From NCBI RefSeq assembly GCF_014155765.1, contig NZ_SCKT01000008.1, positions 159,051 through 223,050 of the forward strand: 64,000 nucleotides of DNA. The letters are read 5' to 3'. Shown piece by piece: positions 21,714 through 29,796 of this stretch. Below the pieces are notes generated by a model. That model did not search any database. It worked only from the letters and a program-made list of their open reading frames with translations, and was not told where the DNA came from. This stretch comes from Pantoea dispersa (GTDB taxonomy: Bacteria; Pseudomonadota; Gammaproteobacteria; Enterobacterales; Enterobacteriaceae). The translations under genes and the position numbers were made by a program. Position 1 is the first letter of the stretch, and the number at the start of each line of letters is the position of its first letter.

Positions 21714-21720
21714 CTTAGCC

Positions 21721-23136
21721 TCAGAAGTTGCCTGTCTCATCTGTCACAGCATAGGCCGCGGACGACCATTCCGTCATCATTTTTGCTTTCAGCTGCAGCA
21801 GGCTTTCATCTGTCGGATAGAGGGTCAGTGCCTGACGCAGCAGCCTGCGCGAGCGCTGATAGTGACGCAGATGCCACTCAATCATCACCGCATTCCGGAA
21901 CACGTTGAGATCGTTATGGCGCTCCAGCCACAGGGAAGACTGCTGCACAAAGCGCGCCAGCAGGCGCTCATCCCGCGTCTGGTTGTAGCGCATCAGGCAA
22001 TGCACCATTTCACCGAACTCATAGCGCTCGCCCTGAATCCACGGATTCCACAGCTGATCGCGTGAAGGATAGGAGAGGAACTGACCGCGCTCCGCCTGGG
22101 TGGGCAGCGCGTTGGTCTGCAGGCCGCTGAAGAAGAACACGGAGACGCCCAGAGTCAGCATGGCCAGTGTCAGCCGCAATGAAAAATGTCTCCGCTTTTC
22201 TTTACAAACACAAGGAGTGGCATTGTCTTCTGATGAACGCAGCGCCAGATGACCTAACAGTAATAGCAACCACAAATGTGGCAAAGATTGATAGAGGGGA
22301 AACTCAAGCATGGTATGCAAAACGACAGGAAGGGTAAGACTCCACAAAAGCTGTCGCTCAACATTCTTTCTCAGTTTCCAAAACGGCAAAAACCATGAAA
22401 TTAAAATGGCCATCAGTCCTGTAAAGGCCAACATCCCACCTTCAATCCAGTAATAAAGAATCTCGTTATGAGGATGAACAACATCGAAAGAATTTTTATA
22501 GGCGTGCGCGTCCATGCGTATTCTGGCAAACTCATGTTCAAATGAACCAAAACCCCAACCACTAAACGGCTTCGCCAGAATCATTTCTACCGAATGTAAC
22601 CACAGCTCGAAGCGTAACGTATTTGAGCCGGTATACTCTCTGGTTCCCAAAGATATTTGATAGCGTACAACGCTTGCAATGACAGCACCTAAAAAAATAA
22701 CAAATATAATTTTTATTATTTTAATACGAACCTGCGGTGCGCTGATTATAAAAATAATCGACAATGCTAGCACAAATCCTAGGAAACTCGCCAAAACGTT
22801 AACCTGCTGAAAAATACCATAAGGCCTGATAGCTGAGGGATTAAACTTGAATTCAAGCAAAGAGTGTAACCATGTGGGAAAAATTACCTGAAGAATAGAA
22901 AGAACAGACTGTAAAACCGCGAATAAAACGATTCCGGTTAACAAAGTGATTTGTTGATTACGAAGCTGGGGAACCTGATTAAGTACCAGCCATAATATAA
23001 AAATAAAGCCGAGATTCAAAAAGCGAAAAACCCCAGAAACAAGCGCATGGTCACTTTCCTGCAAAAGAACGGCCAGAGCTATGCAAAATAACATGAATAA
23101 CTGTGCATGCGTCATATCATTATCATCAAGGAGCAT
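21721..23136 (-). CDS. Wzy/O-antigen ligase family membrane protein (PglL-like), N-terminus cut off by an in-frame TGA
   Basis: The 471-residue multi-spanning protein has the ligase core GWGFGSFEHEF and VVHPHNEILYYWIEGG (conserved His loop), then a soluble Wzy_C_2-like helical C-terminus. Such proteins join undecaprenyl-linked glycans to LPS or to proteins. The family usually starts about 60-100 residues earlier. Upstream in the same frame, after a single TGA at 23152-23154, lies a segment that looks like the missing first membrane helices. The gene is therefore either decayed or makes a shortened protein from ATG 23136, which has a poor ribosome site. AT-rich compared with rph. Confidence 0.75.
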   Translation of the reverse strand: MLLDDNDMTHAQLFMLFCIALAVLLQESDHALVSGVFRFLNLGFIFILWLVLNQVPQLRNQQITLLTGIVLFAVLQSVLSILQVIFPTWLHSLLEFKFNPSAIRPYGIFQQVNVLASFLGFVLALSIIFIISAPQVRIKIIKIIFVIFLGAVIASVVRYQISLGTREYTGSNTLRFELWLHSVEMILAKPFSGWGFGSFEHEFARIRMDAHAYKNSFDVVHPHNEILYYWIEGGMLAFTGLMAILISWFLPFWKLRKNVERQLLWSLTLPVVLHTMLEFPLYQSLPHLWLLLLLGHLALRSSEDNATPCVCKEKRRHFSLRLTLAMLTLGVSVFFFSGLQTNALPTQAERGQFLSYPSRDQLWNPWIQGERYEFGEMVHCLMRYNQTRDERLLARFVQQSSLWLERHNDLNVFRNAVMIEWHLRHYQRSRRLLRQALTLYPTDESLLQLKAKMMTEWSSAAYAVTDETGNF

Positions 23137-23151
23137 CGCAAAGCGGAACTT

Positions 23152-23349
23152 TCACGTTAACAAAATTCCCGTTACAAATAATGCCAGAAGCCCAGCCGTC
23201 ATTAAGTTTAAAGGAAGGTCATAGGATGAGCCTCCATTGTTAGGTATGTAAATCAAGGTTGGAGCAAAAACCGCCAGGCAGGCTATTGACGCTACAGGAG
23301 CATGGTTTGATGCAGCGCTAAAAATGTCATGGGTATATTTTTTATATTG
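23152..23349 (-). pseudogene. Detached N-terminal part of the PglL-like gene, ended by TGA
   Basis: The minus-strand frame is open from 23349 to the TGA at 23154-23152. It contains SIACLAVFAPTLIYIPNNGG, then SSYDLPLNLMTAG and a second hydrophobic helix. A Pro-Asn-x-Gly-Gly segment followed by Leu-Pro between the first helices is typical of PglL/O-antigen ligase N-termini. It continues in frame into the ORF at 23136 through KFRFA. No ATG or GTG start remains in this frame after the TAA at 23350-23352, so the start appears lost too. Confidence 0.6.
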
Positions 23350-23446
23350 TTAAAAAAACATCAAATCAGCACCTCCACGCGCCTCAGATAAATACCGGGA
23401 GAGAAAGCAACATTTTTACTCGTTATCCGAACCGTGACACAACGAG

Positions 23447-23860
23447 TCATTTCGCTTCATGTGTAATAATCATGAAATCAGATTCACAATCAGGCCAATG
23501 TCTATTAAATAAATGCCAATAGCTTCTGGCCTTTACATTCAAAAGTTTATTAGCATCCAGAACGGCCAATGGTTTTTCATCATGAGTTTCAATGACAGGG
23601 ATAAGTTTTTTAACAATGATGTCTTCATTTAGCCTGTAACCTTTCCTGTGCATCGTAACAAACAAATCACCTTCAATATTAAAATGTGAAAATTGTTTGC
23701 GTAATGTTGACAGAACCTGGCGCAGCGAATTATCCGTGACAAGTACCCCCTGATTTCCCCATCCTTCTCTCAACAGCGCTTCACGGCTAATAACATCCCC
23801 GGGATTATGCAAGAATAATGACAAACAGCGTGATGCACTCGCGTTGAGTTGTAAAGTCAC
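23447..23860 (-). CDS. Winged-helix (OmpR/CadC-type) transcriptional regulator, 5' part cut by in-frame TAG
   Basis: This 137-residue frame holds most of a trans_reg_C winged helix: LSLFLHNPGDVISREALLRE, DNSLRQVLSTLRK (recognition helix region), and MHRKGYRLNEDI (wing). The true start seems to be ATG 23926, with GAGG five bases upstream, giving MWLINN, a TAG at 23908-23906, then ILFNPESRTLENKG in the same frame, the usual first strands of this domain. GTG 23860 has AAAGGA upstream and might allow restart, but the product would lack the first strands. There is no membrane segment, unlike CadC. Confidence 0.65.
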   Translation of the reverse strand: MTLQLNASASRCLSLFLHNPGDVISREALLREGWGNQGVLVTDNSLRQVLSTLRKQFSHFNIEGDLFVTMHRKGYRLNEDIIVKKLIPVIETHDEKPLAVLDANKLLNVKARSYWHLFNRHWPDCESDFMIITHEAK

Positions 23861-23905
23861 CTTTCCTTTATTTTCAAGCGTCCTGCTTTCCGGGTTGAAT
23901 AATAT

Positions 23906-23926
23906 CTAATTATTAATCAGCCACAT
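23906..23926 (-). other. Start codon, six codons and amber stop of the regulator's original 5' end
   Basis: ATG TGG CTG ATT AAT AAT TAG reads in frame with the regulator. The TAG sits where related regulators have a sense codon between two beta strands. The strong ribosome site belongs to this ATG. Confidence 0.6.
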
Positions 23927-24189
23927 AATAACCTCAAAACAAATCGACCTGACTAAACACACTCAGTAACAGCGTAACAGGCGACACAAAAAGCAATTAT
24001 CTTAAATATATTTAACTTAATTATTAATCAACTCCTGCCTGGTTATAATTAATGAAGAATAAATTAATCATTTATAAATTAAGATTTTTCATTATTAATA
24101 CAGCCCTAATATCCCCCATGAATTTATCTACCATGCACAAGCCACCCTCGCTATAATTCGAAGAACATTTCCTGAATGAGTAGAAGCTT

Positions 24190-25053
24190 ATGATCCGCAG
24201 TATGACCGCATACGCCCGCCGTGAAGCCAAAGGCAGCTGGGGCAGCGCCGCCTGGGAACTGCGTTCCGTCAACCAGCGTTACCTCGAAACCTACATCCGC
24301 CTGCCGGAGCAGTTTCGCAGCCTGGAGCCGGTGATTCGCGAACGCATCCGCAACCGCCTGACGCGCGGCAAAATCGAGTGCAACCTGCGCTTCGACGCCG
24401 ATGCCAGCGCCCAGGGTGAGCTGCAGCTGAATGAGTCGCTGGCTAAACAGCTGGTGCAGGCGGCGAACTGGGTGAAGATGCAGAGTGATGAAGGCGCAAT
24501 TAACCCGCTGGATATTCTGCGCTGGCCGGGCGTGATGACCGCGCAGGAGCAGGATCTGGACGCCATCAACGCTGAACTGCTGGCGGCGCTGGATGGCGCG
24601 CTGGACGATTTCATCATTGCGCGTGAAAGTGAAGGCAACGCGCTGAAAGCGCTGATCGAACAGCGGCTGCAGGGCGTGACCGAGCAGGTCAGTAAAGTAC
24701 GTGCGCAGATGCCAGAAGTGCTGAAATGGCAGCGCGAGCGTCTGGTGAGCAAGCTGGAAGAAGCTGAGGTTCAGCTGGAGAATAATCGCCTTGAGCAGGA
24801 ACTGGTGATGATGGCCCAGCGTATTGATGTAGCCGAAGAGCTGGATCGCCTCGATGCGCACGTGAAAGAGACTTACAACATTCTGAAGAAGAAAGAAGCC
24901 GTCGGCCGTCGCCTCGACTTTATGATGCAGGAGTTCAACCGCGAGTCGAACACGCTGGCGTCGAAATCGATCAATGCGGACATCACCGCCTCAGCGATTG
25001 AGCTCAAGGTGCTGATCGAACAGATGCGCGAGCAGATTCAGAACATCGAGTAA
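24190..25053 (+). CDS. yicC: YicC family endoribonuclease
   Basis: The 287-residue protein begins MIRSMTAYARREAKGSWG and ends with the conserved SKSINADITASAIELKVLIEQMREQIQNIE region (DUF1732); most of the middle is helical. YicC-family proteins have been shown to be RNases, and E. coli YicC aids decay of the sRNA RyhB. A TATAAT lies at 24152-24157. It is followed by a terminator at 25067. In E. coli it is directly divergent from rph, whereas here 2.9 kb of accessory genes separates them. Confidence 0.95.
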   Translation: MIRSMTAYARREAKGSWGSAAWELRSVNQRYLETYIRLPEQFRSLEPVIRERIRNRLTRGKIECNLRFDADASAQGELQLNESLAKQLVQAANWVKMQSDEGAINPLDILRWPGVMTAQEQDLDAINAELLAALDGALDDFIIARESEGNALKALIEQRLQGVTEQVSKVRAQMPEVLKWQRERLVSKLEEAEVQLENNRLEQELVMMAQRIDVAEELDRLDAHVKETYNILKKKEAVGRRLDFMMQEFNRESNTLASKSINADITASAIELKVLIEQMREQIQNIE

Positions 25054-25066
25054 CGCTTATCTCTGT

Positions 25067-25090
25067 AAAGCCCTGCTCAGGGCTTTATCC
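25067..25090 (+). terminator. Intrinsic terminator of yicC
   Basis: AAAGCCCTG-CT-CAGGGCTTT is a 9-bp stem (25067-25086) followed by ATCC, a short U-tract. It lies 14 bases after the yicC stop. Confidence 0.75.
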
Positions 25091-25608
25091 TTCCTTGCTA
25101 ACAGCAGCCATTACGCCGGTTTGTATAGCGCCTGGTTGCTGGATGGCACGATTTTACGGCCTGCCGCAGGTATGCGGTGAAATTTTGCCGCACACCGTAG
25201 CCATAGGGTAAGCCTGATTGAGCTATAACGCTTCCACACAGACACAATAGTGTCTGATCATGGCTTTTTTAGCGTCAAATGGACACTACTGTGACTGAAA
25301 CTGGCTTGCAGAAGCTACCAGTTGCAGTGGTAGACCAATATTTAATTTTCGCAATGTAAGGATTATTGCCTGAATGATGAACAACTGTGTCTGTTACTGA
25401 CCGAAAATGACATATAAATTTGGCCAGCCAATCCAGCAACCTGTTGTTTTTACGCAGTTTAAACCCAATCCGATTTCATTCTCACGCCAGTTAGTGCACG
25501 ATCTATCAATCATCTGAATCCTGAAGATTGCAGAGTTTACATATCTTATACGGCACTATTTGCTAAAGTGGCGGTCGTAATAACTACAGTTGTACCGCAC
25601 CGGGAACC
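25091..25608. other. Non-coding stretch upstream of lpxP
   Basis: No convincing gene is seen. It holds a perfect 7-bp inverted repeat (CAGACAC-AATA-GTGTCTG, 25239-25256), a 6-bp repeat CTACCA/TGGTAG near 25315, and an ATG ORF of 26 codons near 25278 without a ribosome site. E. coli has dinD next to yicC; no dinD remnant is recognised here. The cold or envelope-stress promoter expected for lpxP could not be placed. Confidence 0.4.
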
Positions 25609-25650
25609 ATGGACCGACTTCTTCGCGCGTTACATTCACTCCTGACATGA
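25609..25650 (+). CDS. Possible 13-residue leader peptide ORF before lpxP
   Basis: ATG at 25609 gives MDRLLRALHSLLT and stops with TGA at 25648-25650, seven bases before the lpxP start, so that the lpxP ribosome site (AAGGCG) overlaps its stop. GGGAACC precedes it. It may couple or tune lpxP translation. There is no homology support. Confidence 0.25.
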   Translation: MDRLLRALHSLLT

Positions 25651-25657
25651 AGGCGCT

Positions 25658-26581
25658 ATGAAGAAAACCGGGCAGTTCTGTTCCAAACTTTTGCATCCCC
25701 GCTACTGGTTTACCTGGTTCGGGCTGGCAGTGCTCTGGCTGCTGGTGCAGCTCCCCTATCCAATGTTGATCCGGCTGGGTGCGACAGCGGGCCGGCTATC
25801 ACGCCACTTCCTGAAGCGGCGCGAACGCATCACGCGGCGTAACATCGAACTCTGCTTCCCGCACATTAATGAAGACGAGAAAGAGGTGATGATTGCCGGC
25901 AATTTTGAGTCGCTGGGCATGGCGCTGGCGGAAACCGGCATCGCCTGGTTCTGGTCCGATGCGCGCGTGCGTCAACTGTTTCAGGTGCACGGCATCGCCA
26001 ATCTTCAGCATGCGCAGAGCCAGCAGCGCGGCGTGATGGTGATTGGCGTGCACTTTATGTCGCTGGAGCTGGGCGGTCGTATCACCGGACTGTGCCAGCC
26101 GATGATGGCCATGTATCGCCCGCACAATAATCAGGCGATGGAGTGGGCGCAAACCAAAGGGCGCATGCGATCCAATAAAGCAATGATTGATCGACGCGAT
26201 CTGCGCGGCATGGTTCAGGCGCTGAAACAGGGCGAAGCCGTCTGGTTCGCGCCGGATCAGGACTACGGCCCGAAAGGCAGCGTGTTTGCTCCGCTGTTCG
26301 CGGTCGAGAAAGCGGCCACCACTAATGGCACCTTTGTGCTGTCGCGGCTGGCGAAACCGGCGATGCTGACCATCGTGCTGATTCGTAATGCGCGCAAAGA
26401 CGGCTATCAGCTGATCATTCAGCCGCAGCTGGAAAACTACCCGCATGATGATGAAGCGGCCGCCGCGGCGTACATGAATCGGGTGATTGAGAAAGAAATT
26501 CTGCGCGCGCCTGAGCAATATCTGTGGCTGCATCGCCGCTTTAAAACCCGTCCGCCAGGCGAAGCTTCACTTTACGTCTAA
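25658..26581 (+). CDS. lpxP: Lipid A palmitoleoyl acyltransferase LpxP (LpxL-family)
   Basis: The inner-membrane acyltransferase has 307 residues, with an N-terminal hydrophobic helix at 16-34 and the HX4E catalytic motif as HFMSLE near residue 130. The stretch GLCQPMMAMYRPHNNQAMEW matches E. coli LpxP better than LpxL, so palmitoleoyl transfer in the cold is the best guess; lauroyl transfer cannot be excluded. It stands alone, away from other lipid A genes. Confidence 0.85.
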   Translation: MKKTGQFCSKLLHPRYWFTWFGLAVLWLLVQLPYPMLIRLGATAGRLSRHFLKRRERITRRNIELCFPHINEDEKEVMIAGNFESLGMALAETGIAWFWSDARVRQLFQVHGIANLQHAQSQQRGVMVIGVHFMSLELGGRITGLCQPMMAMYRPHNNQAMEWAQTKGRMRSNKAMIDRRDLRGMVQALKQGEAVWFAPDQDYGPKGSVFAPLFAVEKAATTNGTFVLSRLAKPAMLTIVLIRNARKDGYQLIIQPQLENYPHDDEAAAAAYMNRVIEKEILRAPEQYLWLHRRFKTRPPGEASLYV

Positions 26582-26597
26582 CCGGCGCTCGTGAATG

Positions 26598-26630
26598 ATA
26601 GTCCGCACCAAGACATAACCTGCGGACTAT
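26598..26630. promoter_or_regulatory. 9-bp inverted repeat ending four bases before the next start codon
   Basis: ATAGTCCGC (26598-26606) and GCGGACTAT (26622-26630) are perfect arms with a 15-base loop. In RNA the right arm would hide the ribosome-binding region of the gene at 26635. As DNA it could be an operator. No U-tract follows, so it is not a typical lpxP terminator. Confidence 0.45.
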
Positions 26631-26634
26631 TATA

Positions 26635-27777
26635 ATGGAACACTCTGAGACAGCAGGCTGGCTGCGACCGCTGCACGCCGACCGGCTTACGCCCTACCTG
26701 GAAGTTGATGCTGTGCGCCTGCAGCGTAACCTGCAACTGATGCAACAGAAAGCCGATGCCGCCGGCGTCGCGCTGCGTCCCCACATCAAAACCCATAAAA
26801 GCGTCTGGATCGCTGAACAGCAGCGCCAGCTGGGTGCGCGCGGCATTACCGTGTCGAAACCGAGCGAAGGCGTGGCTTTTGTGCACGGCGGGGCACGCGA
26901 TGTGCTGCTGGCCTATCCCGTGGTGCACGCCGCCGCGCTGACCGAACTGTTGCAGCTGGCGGAACAGCATCAGGCACGCATTACCTGCATCACAGATTGC
27001 GCGGCGGGCGTGAGCGCCATTGCCGCCGCCCATCAGCAGCAGCCGGACTGCGCGCTGGCGATCGCAATTAAAGTGGATGTGGGTCTGCATCGCGTTGGCG
27101 TCGATCCGCATAGCGATAGCGCGCTGACGCTGGCGCAGCAGATTGTCGCCAGCGGATTGCCCTTCGCCGGGCTGATCTCGCATGCGGGTCATGCGTACGC
27201 TGCGGGTCATGCCACGGCGATAGCTGAGGTGGCGCAGCAGGAGATCGCGCTGATGCGTGACCTGCAACGGCGGCTGCTGGATGCCGGTTTTGCCCCTTGT
27301 CCCGTCTCGGTTGGCTCCACGCCCACGGCGCTGGCGGCACCGGTAGCCGCTGGCAGCGATGAAATTCGTCCCGGCAATTATGCCCTGCTGGATCTCACTG
27401 CCTGGCGTCTGGGCTTGTGTGAGGCGGATGCGCTGGCGTTAACGGTCGTGACGCGCGTGGTGGCCGTTAATCCTTATTACGCCATCATTGATGCTGGCTC
27501 CAAAATGCTGAGCTCGGACAAAGGCCCGCACGGCACCAATGCCAGCGGTTTCGGCATCGCGGTGGACAAGCATGGCCATCAGTATGAAGTGCAGAAGTTG
27601 TCGGAAGAGCACGGCTTTTTAACCTACGGCGAACATGCGCCTGCAGTTGGCGCCCTGTTGCGCATCTTCCCTAATCACAGCTGCGCGGTGGTGGCGCAAT
27701 CCGATCGCTTCGTGCTGCGTCAGCCCGACGGCAGCGCCGGACTGCATGACATTCAGGGCCGCGGTCGTTTTATCTGA
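26635..27777 (+). CDS. D-threonine aldolase / D-serine dehydratase-like PLP enzyme (alanine racemase-type fold)
   Basis: The 380-residue fold-type III PLP enzyme has its PLP lysine in LRPHIKTHKSVW (about residues 46-57). The C-terminal DSD1-like domain carries GPHGTNASGFG, SEEHGFL and IFPNHSC, with the His and Cys that bind the metal in this family. It should act on a D-hydroxy amino acid (D-threonine, D-serine or similar). Neither the exact substrate nor a partner gene is evident. Its start lies next to the inverted repeat at 26598-26630. Confidence 0.8.
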   Translation: MEHSETAGWLRPLHADRLTPYLEVDAVRLQRNLQLMQQKADAAGVALRPHIKTHKSVWIAEQQRQLGARGITVSKPSEGVAFVHGGARDVLLAYPVVHAAALTELLQLAEQHQARITCITDCAAGVSAIAAAHQQQPDCALAIAIKVDVGLHRVGVDPHSDSALTLAQQIVASGLPFAGLISHAGHAYAAGHATAIAEVAQQEIALMRDLQRRLLDAGFAPCPVSVGSTPTALAAPVAAGSDEIRPGNYALLDLTAWRLGLCEADALALTVVTRVVAVNPYYAIIDAGSKMLSSDKGPHGTNASGFGIAVDKHGHQYEVQKLSEEHGFLTYGEHAPAVGALLRIFPNHSCAVVAQSDRFVLRQPDGSAGLHDIQGRGRFI

Positions 27778-27898
27778 CAGAAAACGCTGTTGCAGCACAC
27801 TTCCGTCACCGGGCCATTTGCAGTCCGGTGACCTTCAGTTAAGGTGACAGGCGATGTTTCAGGTTTAATTTGTCGTTTACCTGCCCCGCGGAGGCTCC

Positions 27899-28294
27899 AT
27901 GCTGCCATCTCAGACAGTGACGCTCACCATTCCCCGTAACTGGTTAGATCTGTACGAAACCATCTGGAAACCCGAATGTTTTGCGAAGTGGGCCAGCGGC
28001 CTGAGCAGCAGAACGCTGACGCAGGAAGGCCAGTACTGGAAAGCGAAAGGCCCGGAAGGCACAGTGAAGATTCGTTTCACTCCCTATAACCCGTTTGGCG
28101 TGATGGATCACTGGATCGACACCGGCAGCGGTAAAGAGATTTATATGCCGATGCGGGTCATTGCCAACGAGCAGGGTGCCGAAGTCGTCATGGTGGTTTA
28201 TCGCCAGCCGCTGATGTCTGACGAGAAGTTCGCCGGGGATGTTGCCTGGGTAAAACGCGATCTTGAGCGCCTCCTTCATCTGTTAACCCATTAG
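27899..28294 (+). CDS. SRPBCC-fold protein
   Basis: The 131-residue protein starts MLPSQTVTLTIPRNWLDLYE and looks like a START/polyketide-cyclase-like (SRPBCC) ligand-binding protein: a first strand, the helix pair ETIWKPECFAKWASG, a long antiparallel sheet and a final helix AWVKRDLERLLHLL. GGAGG precedes the ATG. The ligand is unknown. It stands alone, 120 bases after the aldolase-like gene. Confidence 0.7.
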   Translation: MLPSQTVTLTIPRNWLDLYETIWKPECFAKWASGLSSRTLTQEGQYWKAKGPEGTVKIRFTPYNPFGVMDHWIDTGSGKEIYMPMRVIANEQGAEVVMVVYRQPLMSDEKFAGDVAWVKRDLERLLHLLTH

Positions 28295-28730
28295 AATCAA
28301 TGCATTATCCCACCAGCCACCCTTTATCCTCCGCTGGACGTAATCGTTAAAAAGCAGCATTTTTTTCGCGCAGCGGTGTTTAACTGTTTCACCGCGCGCA
28401 AAGCGCATTTTCGCACCATTCACCAGTCTGGCTAAAGCGTCGTAACCGGGAAAATTCCTGGTCGTGCCGGACTGGCGAGAGCTGAGTGCTTCTGATTTAT
28501 CTCTGTTTTTTCCTGTGCGCTGACTTGTTCAACTTTGCAGCGCCATTAAAGGTGGAAAAAAACTAATAAATTGTAAAGATCAGAATTTATATATTCACAT
28601 CCATATTCTGAAACCATTTATTCCTGCAGTCGATTTATAGGAGTTTTCTTATGGTGTTAATTTAAATAAAACACGGTATAACTCCTTCACACACAGCAGT
28701 ACTTAATAATAAAAACAGCAGGGACATAAC
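28295..28730. other. AT-rich intergenic stretch with hairpins, no clear gene
   Basis: It contains a GC-rich inverted repeat around 28366-28402 (CGGTG/CACCG arms) and, near 28640-28665, a strong ribosome site (TAGGAG) before a four-codon ORF (ATG GTG TTA ATT TAA). The 3' half is much richer in AT than the flanks. Confidence 0.4.
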
Positions 28731-28997
28731 ATGGATCGCTCAACCTATCCTTTGTTATCTGAAAAAGAATTTGTTGAGATTGCCAGACGGATACTGGCCG
28801 GGAAATATAATAATGCAAAAGGATTTTATAACGATCTCGCGGATTTCCTCCTGACCGGAGGAGATACCGCGCAGACGCCACAACAATTACGCGCCAGGGG
28901 CATCATTTTATTATCAGAGCATCACTTAATTAACAGCATCGCGACGTGGCCGGTACTGAAAGGTATCTCAGGACTGCGACAGGAAGCGCTGCATTGA
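28731..28997 (+). CDS. Hypothetical protein of 88 residues
   Basis: I do not recognise it. It starts MDRSTYPLLSEKEFVEIARR and reads as a mostly helical, soluble small protein without signal or membrane segment. AGGGA lies about 9 bases before the ATG. Codon use is AT-rich in the first half, unlike the conserved neighbours, which suggests acquired DNA. It precedes the truncated flippase by 75 bases on the same strand. Confidence 0.5.
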   Translation: MDRSTYPLLSEKEFVEIARRILAGKYNNAKGFYNDLADFLLTGGDTAQTPQQLRARGIILLSEHHLINSIATWPVLKGISGLRQEALH

Positions 28998-29071
28998 TGT
29001 GATCTGTACTCTGGGCCGCCGCCCGGGTGAACCCTTAATTGCACTGGTACATGTACCATAATGAGCAGAGT

Positions 29072-29716
29072 ATGGCGATACGCGAAAGAAATCTGGCCAG
29101 CGCCAAATGGTCAGTGTTGTCATCCATAAAAATCGTTGGCATTGGGGTATTACAGCTTTCACTGCTGGCGCAAATCCTGCAGGCAAATGAGCTCAATTTG
29201 CTCGCGATTGCCGTAGTGATATTATTAGTGATTGATACACTAGCCGATCGCGGCTTTGGTAACGCACTTATTCGCTATCAAAGTTTAAATAACAGCGAAC
29301 TCTCGACGCTTTACTGGGGTAATGTATTAAGCGGTTTATTTATTTTTGCCGCGCTATTTATCGGTAGTGACATTTACAGCCGAGTAATGGGACAGCCGGA
29401 ACTGGCAATTATGCTGGAGATGATTTCCGTCATCTTTATTATTATTCCGCAGGGGCAGCACTATCGCGCCATCCTGCAACGGGAAAAACAATTTACGCGC
29501 ATTGCCTTTACGGAAACGTCTTCCGTGCTGGCAGGGCTGGCAGTCACGCTGTTTACCGTGTGGCTGACACCGTCAGTGCTATGCGCCATCTGGGGTTACC
29601 TGGCGATGGTTTCCATCAGAATGCTGATCTACTGCTACTACGGACGTCCCTGGTTCCAGCCGGAGTACCGTTTTAGCCTGAAAGCTTTCGCCGCAGTGCG
29701 AGCAAGAAACGGATAA
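29072..29716 (+). CDS. Truncated polysaccharide flippase (Wzx/MOP superfamily), N-terminal half only
   Basis: The 214 residues from ATG 29072 (MAIRERNLASAKWSVLSSIK) match the first six or so helices of WzxC/AmsL-type exporters: ADRGFGNALIRYQ takes the place of the usual loop after helix 2, and YWGNVLSGLFIF follows. Full proteins have about 480 residues. The frame ends AVRARNG and no continuation is visible in any frame before a strong terminator at 29765. It is probably a non-functional remnant. The frame can be extended to a TTG at 29039, but ATG 29072 matches the family start. Confidence 0.75.
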   Translation: MAIRERNLASAKWSVLSSIKIVGIGVLQLSLLAQILQANELNLLAIAVVILLVIDTLADRGFGNALIRYQSLNNSELSTLYWGNVLSGLFIFAALFIGSDIYSRVMGQPELAIMLEMISVIFIIIPQGQHYRAILQREKQFTRIAFTETSSVLAGLAVTLFTVWLTPSVLCAIWGYLAMVSIRMLIYCYYGRPWFQPEYRFSLKAFAAVRARNG

Positions 29717-29764
29717 TAACAACAAGTCTGTATGGTGGGCTCTGGGCATCTGCAAGATGCGTTC

Positions 29765-29796
29765 GCGTGCTGGTTACCAGCACGCTTTTTTCTTTT
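29765..29796 (+). terminator. Intrinsic terminator after the truncated flippase
   Basis: GCGTGCTGG-TTA-CCAGCACGC (29765-29785) is followed by TTTTTTCTTTTT. It is a strong plus-strand terminator. The minus-strand luxR-type gene ends within this U-tract. Confidence 0.85.

Noticed and set aside
23152-23154. TGA as a selenocysteine codon in the PglL-like gene
   Set aside because: No SECIS-like hairpin was noticed after it, the family has no selenoproteins, and the surrounding start codon is also lost; nonsense mutation is simpler.
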